Source of the DNA: Pseudanabaena sp. UWO311
Lineage (GTDB): Bacteria; Cyanobacteriota; Cyanobacteriia; Pseudanabaenales; Pseudanabaenaceae
Length of the DNA: 64,000 nt
NCBI RefSeq assembly: GCF_006937785.1
Contig: NZ_SJEE01000019.1
Coordinates: forward strand, 31,788 to 95,787
Reading direction: 5' to 3'
Part shown: piece by piece, positions 61,701-64,000 of the stretch
Numbering within the stretch: the first letter of the stretch is position 1
Layout: each line of letters begins with the position of its first letter
The notes under the pieces: generated by a model
Told to the model about the DNA's origin: nothing
Database searches by the model: none
The model's input: the letters and a program-made list of their open reading frames with translations, nothing else
Program-made: the position numbers and the translations under genes

Positions 61701-61807
61701 ATCGTCTCATCGGTGTAATTACACATATTCAATCGTTAGCCGAGAGATTACCTACTCAGATTCATGTTCGTAAATCTATAAACGGTTCTGAATTGGTGAG
61801 ACAATAG
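58796..61807 (+). CDS. sbcC: SbcC-type nuclease subunit (SMC-like ATPase)
   Basis: This 1003-residue protein has Walker A 'GATGAGKTSLLDAITF' near residue 33, long coiled coils (about 180-490 and 520-860) joined by the zinc hook 'NCPVC' at residues 497-501, the ABC signature 'LSGGETFAASLSMALALSEK' near 915 and Walker B 'LGSLFLDEGFGTLD' near 945. It is the SbcC/Rad50 partner that opens and tethers DNA ends. SbcCD cuts hairpins and palindromes, which is notable in a genome with so many of them. The partner sbcD is not in the window. The stop codon is embedded in a long inverted repeat. Confidence 0.92.
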   Translation: MRPIELTVEGFTSFRTRQTLDFSSLDLFAITGATGAGKTSLLDAITFALYDKVAQKPNSSRELVSQGATQLKVEFRFVMRQTEYRVVRTWRNRGKTDIKNFLLDELVGEEWERCATQKVEEIIGMDFETFTRVIILPQGQFDEFLKGEAGKRREILRQLAGFQIFELMRKEASDRTSRFKAEREGLDKVLEGMQAPTIEEVNAQQTELENLEVAIPELDIKSKNSRKLLEAEERLFAQIQQYSQLSVKLEQLQQDAPKIQALEVQFRNAQLANSIVGTWTILQTTRKRVENAIADLTRANKQLEIAKFDLEKQQQILEQSRTDQIEAQSHIESQERSLALAEALHTQQQQCVAELERANKNTLERSQQLEKATKATKQAELELQNATQQLQKIATAIANSHNDPQRLESLRQVAEPLAQQQMLQDGLVKLKQKSTQLQTESSNLTLQLDKSKQVIAKAGNEFQIASITLNNAEDSNLQALQSSHVNALRAELHDGDNCPVCNNLYVIGGLPELLKIELIDTDTLKKQRDANERQLAKLREDKAKLEANLESSQIQLQTQTQEITELETEVAKFQEQIDHILQTEWTAAEILRDRQELERQELAYQKLINEQKEIAIACQNTESKLNLNQENLQLAQTEFQKAEQEKVLRQSQLQEVSQRLQEITAGKSYESLRQSILQAKSELSDRLQSIEKSYQKARETFVKREEAATKAQDNHNIAIAECTQQETNWLNELQSINFTESEFLTAQTTRSQMESWQKEIDTYQRQEQDLTTRRQMFAEAIADQHTDEIAIANLRADLQQTEQELQLASETRASIKAWLEQAQQRRQESQDLEERKVTLQAQEQTYHTLSQDLQSNKFQEYILDSLQQELANRASVLLQQLSEDRYILQIESGDYWVSDNWNGGEKRRIRTLSGGETFAASLSMALALSEKLSMGIELGSLFLDEGFGTLDSETLESVTQILESLRQQDRLIGVITHIQSLAERLPTQIHVRKSINGSELVRQ

Positions 61808-61921
61808 CCCTGCACTCAAGTGCGGGCTAAAAGCTCAAGTCCACTTCAGTGGACTGAAGAATACTTTTCCGTAACCCGTTTCAACGGGTTTTAGCTTTTA
61901 GCCCGCACTTGAGTGCAGGGC
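61807..61921. repeat. 115-bp palindromic unit between convergent genes
   Basis: Arms of 29 bp (GCCCTGCACTCAAGTGCGGG plus CTAAAAGCT and complement) flank an inner hairpin (AGTCCACTTCAGTGGACT) and ACCCGTTTCAACGGGTT. The unit overlaps the stop codons of sbcC and of the convergent CCA gene. The 'CCCTGCACTCAAGTGCGGG' box is a dispersed cyanobacterial repeat. Confidence 0.85.
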
Positions 61922-63148
61922 TTCCACAAACTCGATCGCTTCTTGTTTTGATGAAATCTTGCCTTCGACTTGAGCGATTTTCACATTCTCTAATAGTTCG
62001 CCAATTTTAGGACTAGGCGCAATTCCCAATTCTTTTCGCAAATCATCGCCAGTAATTAATGCAACAGGATAGGCGATCGCATCTTGAGGATTGAGCCAGC
62101 GCTCCAACCAAGGTGCGATCGCATCTAGTTCACTGTCACTAGCCATAGCCAGCGCTGCGATCGCAGGAAAAAATTCTAAAGTAGACTGAAAAAATTTATA
62201 TTGCTCTTTGAGTGAAGCTTGATCTAAAAGCTTGATGAATTGAGGCAGATAACGCAGAATCCCGACGAGCCAACGTTGCTCAGCGCGGCTTAGTCCCAGC
62301 GATTCCAAGGCTGTCGCACTATTGGTCAATGCAGCTAATTTGATAATCACCAGAGTATAGCGATCGCCTGACAAATGCTTGTTAAAAAATGATTCTAGAT
62401 TTGGGAATTTGGCTATTAAGCTCGAAATCACATTCTCAATTTTGGCAAATCGTTCTAGATTCAAATGTTGGCTTGGCAACCAATCCTCTAAAATGCGATC
62501 GCCGATCGCAGCCATCATTCCTTGGCTGCCATTCCCGATTGACAGCAAATAGCTCAGTTCTGTCAGAACCCTTTCGGCAGCCATAGATTTTAACTTTGGC
62601 GCAAATTTAATCAAAACCTGTCGAGTTAAACTTTCAATTTCAAAGCCTAACTGAGCCGCCTGTCGATATCCCCGCAAAATCCGCAAAGGATCGTCCGCCA
62701 AATTTTCAGGAGCTACCATCCTAATTCGCTTAGCTTGTATATCTCCAATTCCATCAAAAGGATCAATAAAATCTTCGCCTGCTGACAACCCATCACCAAT
62801 CCCCAATGACCAATCACCAATTAATCGATGACATTCTAAAGCGATCGCATTCATACAAAAATCGCGCCGACCCAGATCTGCTTCTAAACTATGCCCCATT
62901 TGCTGAGCAAAATCTGCCGTTCCATTTTTAAAAACAACCCGCGCAATTTGACGCTCTGAATCTAAAACCACAAATCCCGCTCTATACTTACGGGCGATCG
63001 CATTAGCTATTTCAACTGTTTTCTCTGGCAATACAAAATCTAGATCGAGATATTTACCTTGACGATTTAATATGCGATCGCGCACCCATCCACCCACCAA
63101 ATAGGCAGGCGTTGGTAAATCATTAAAATCAAATGGGAACTGTTGCAA
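61898..63148 (-). CDS. CCA-adding-type tRNA nucleotidyltransferase
   Basis: This 416-residue protein of the class II poly(A)/CCA transferase superfamily has the nucleotidyltransferase block 'YLVGGWVRDRILNRQGKYLD' with 'LDFVLPE' near residue 20, the basic motif 'RRDFCMNAIAL' near 95, and 'DPLRILRGYRQAAQLGFEIE' near 155. It adds or repairs the CCA end of tRNAs. Cyanobacteria may split this into CC- and A-adding enzymes, and I cannot tell which type this is. The encoded tRNA-Thr in this window lacks CCA, so such activity is needed. The last codons lie in a palindromic repeat shared with sbcC. Confidence 0.9.
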   Translation of the reverse strand: MQQFPFDFNDLPTPAYLVGGWVRDRILNRQGKYLDLDFVLPEKTVEIANAIARKYRAGFVVLDSERQIARVVFKNGTADFAQQMGHSLEADLGRRDFCMNAIALECHRLIGDWSLGIGDGLSAGEDFIDPFDGIGDIQAKRIRMVAPENLADDPLRILRGYRQAAQLGFEIESLTRQVLIKFAPKLKSMAAERVLTELSYLLSIGNGSQGMMAAIGDRILEDWLPSQHLNLERFAKIENVISSLIAKFPNLESFFNKHLSGDRYTLVIIKLAALTNSATALESLGLSRAEQRWLVGILRYLPQFIKLLDQASLKEQYKFFQSTLEFFPAIAALAMASDSELDAIAPWLERWLNPQDAIAYPVALITGDDLRKELGIAPSPKIGELLENVKIAQVEGKISSKQEAIEFVEALHSSAG

Positions 63149-63217
63149 AATCTACTTTTAGCCCACTTTGTTAAAGGTTTTGACTACTAAGAACATGTTA
63201 TATGATTTTATATAAAA

Positions 63218-63970
63218 TTGCGGTTACACTTGTTGGGTAGGGTTTTGGATTTAGCCTTGTCATTTAAAGATAAAAGTATTGCAATTACAGGCGCTTCAGG
63301 CACAATGGGCAGAGCATTAGCCACAGAGCTTTCTAAGCAAGGGGCAAGGATCATTGCACTAACAACTTCGCCTAACCCTAAGTTTCAAATTGCAGACAGC
63401 GATAATCAGTCCAATCAAGCAGTAGAAGTTTTGACTTGGCAACTAGGGCATGAAACAGAACTACGCGATCGCTTACAAAAAGTCGATATTCTCATTCTTA
63501 ATCATGGTGTAAATGTTTTAGGCGCAAGAGATTCTATATCAATTTATAAATCCTACGAAGTCAATACCTTTTCTGTTTTCCGTTGGATCGATTTATTCTT
63601 AGAAACTGTAACTGATGCTCAAGCAATTACCGCTAAGGAGATTTGGGTAAATACTTCCGAAGCTGAAGTCAATCCTGCCTTCAGCCCTTTGTATGAACTA
63701 TCAAAACGCGCGATCGGTGATTTGGTGACCTTACGCCGCCTTGATGCTCCTTGCAAAATTCGCAAGCTAATTTTAGGCCCATTCAAAAGTGATCTTAATC
63801 CCTATGGGGTAATGTCGGCAGATTTTGTGGCTTGGGCGATCGTCGCTTTAGCGAACCTTGGTCTCCGCGATATTATCGTTACGATTAATCCGATTACATT
63901 TATTGCTTATCCGCTGAAAGAATTTTGGCGATCGCTATACTTTCGAGCATTTTCTCGCTCTCTCAAATAG
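63218..63970 (+). CDS. Stand-alone short-chain dehydrogenase
   Basis: The frame gives 250 residues from a TTG codon; further TTG codons follow and no ATG is in frame, so the start is uncertain. The Rossmann site 'SIAITGASGTMGRALATELS' is near residue 19 and the Tyr-x3-Lys pair lies in 'YELSKRAIGDLV' near 165. The sequence resembles the C-terminal half of the cyanobacterial bifunctional sterol desaturase/short-chain dehydrogenase, but no desaturase half precedes it here. The substrate is unknown. Another family A type core begins just before the window end. Confidence 0.8.
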   Translation: MRLHLLGRVLDLALSFKDKSIAITGASGTMGRALATELSKQGARIIALTTSPNPKFQIADSDNQSNQAVEVLTWQLGHETELRDRLQKVDILILNHGVNVLGARDSISIYKSYEVNTFSVFRWIDLFLETVTDAQAITAKEIWVNTSEAEVNPAFSPLYELSKRAIGDLVTLRRLDAPCKIRKLILGPFKSDLNPYGVMSADFVAWAIVALANLGLRDIIVTINPITFIAYPLKEFWRSLYFRAFSRSLK

Positions 63971-64000
63971 CTTTAATAATCTATAAGGATTGGCGGCGCT

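Noticed and set aside
1..64000. CRISPR arrays, rRNA genes or prophage structural genes
   Set aside because: None were seen on either strand.

Overview
The window is chromosomal DNA of a cyanobacterium. It carries a beta-carboxysome (ccm) cluster, the cyanobacterial NDH-1 subunit NdhM, a cyanobacterial group-2 type sigma-70 factor, a TxlA-like thioredoxin, MenE of phylloquinone synthesis, and several families mostly confined to cyanobacteria (DUF928, DUF2996, DUF1400 hydrolase). The HIP1-type octamer GCGATCGC is scattered through almost every gene. A filamentous, Pseudanabaena-like lineage is my inference, not something the sequence proves.

Layout. 1-4.8 kb: a six-repeat peptidoglycan-binding protein, a membrane-anchored helical protein, a DUF2996 protein, ndhM and a sigma factor. 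4.8-6.2 kb: a long AT-rich stretch without a gene. 6.2-13.5 kb: tandem DUF928 paralogues, a small membrane-anchored protein, YggT, fabI, a Crp-type regulator, a quinone oxidoreductase-like protein, a membrane protein, ssb and tRNA-Thr(CGT). 13.8-15.5 kb: a DUF1400 hydrolase. 15.5-20.2 kb: a nested mobile region. 49-bp perfect inverted repeats enclose a frameshifted P63C-domain gene. An IS1595-like element with its own 29-bp inverted repeats sits between the left repeat and that gene and carries seven small passenger genes. 20.3-41 kb: housekeeping genes (TPR protein, phasin-like protein, menE, WGR protein, radical SAM protein, clan AA protease pair, tautomerase, cinA-khpA-rpsP, pyrB, trmJ-like, beta-lactamase-like protein, txlA, GPH transporter, RNase II/R). 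41-47 kb: the carboxysome cluster, all on the minus strand in the order ccmO, ccmK, ccmK, ccmL, ccmM, ccmN. 47-64 kb: a REC-GGDEF cyclase, a lone ABC ATPase, a FecR protein, lipB, an S9 peptidase, a 2Fe-2S protein, thrC, a Uma2 nuclease, hisD, a CobD/HisC-like aminotransferase, a zinc protease, sbcC, a CCA-adding-type enzyme and a short-chain dehydrogenase.

How genes work together. The ccm genes encode the carboxysome shell (CcmK, CcmL, CcmO), the Rubisco-aggregating scaffold and carbonic anhydrase (CcmM) and the core-to-shell adaptor (CcmN, with a C-terminal encapsulation peptide). rpsP, khpA, cinA and a 47-residue small protein read in one direction as a probable operon. The IS1595-like element holds a tightly spaced three-gene module (16620-17965) of unknown function and is the most plausible undescribed system here.

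A second theme is an unusual density of long, near-perfect DNA palindromes (stems of 15-27 bp, often with a three-base loop) in intergenic DNA. Many share an outer AAACCCAA box and a central GGCGGCGC core, while the middle of the two arms differs from copy to copy but stays complementary. Some also share flanking sequence outside the stem, which points to a mobile or gene-converting repeat family that may double as transcription terminators.
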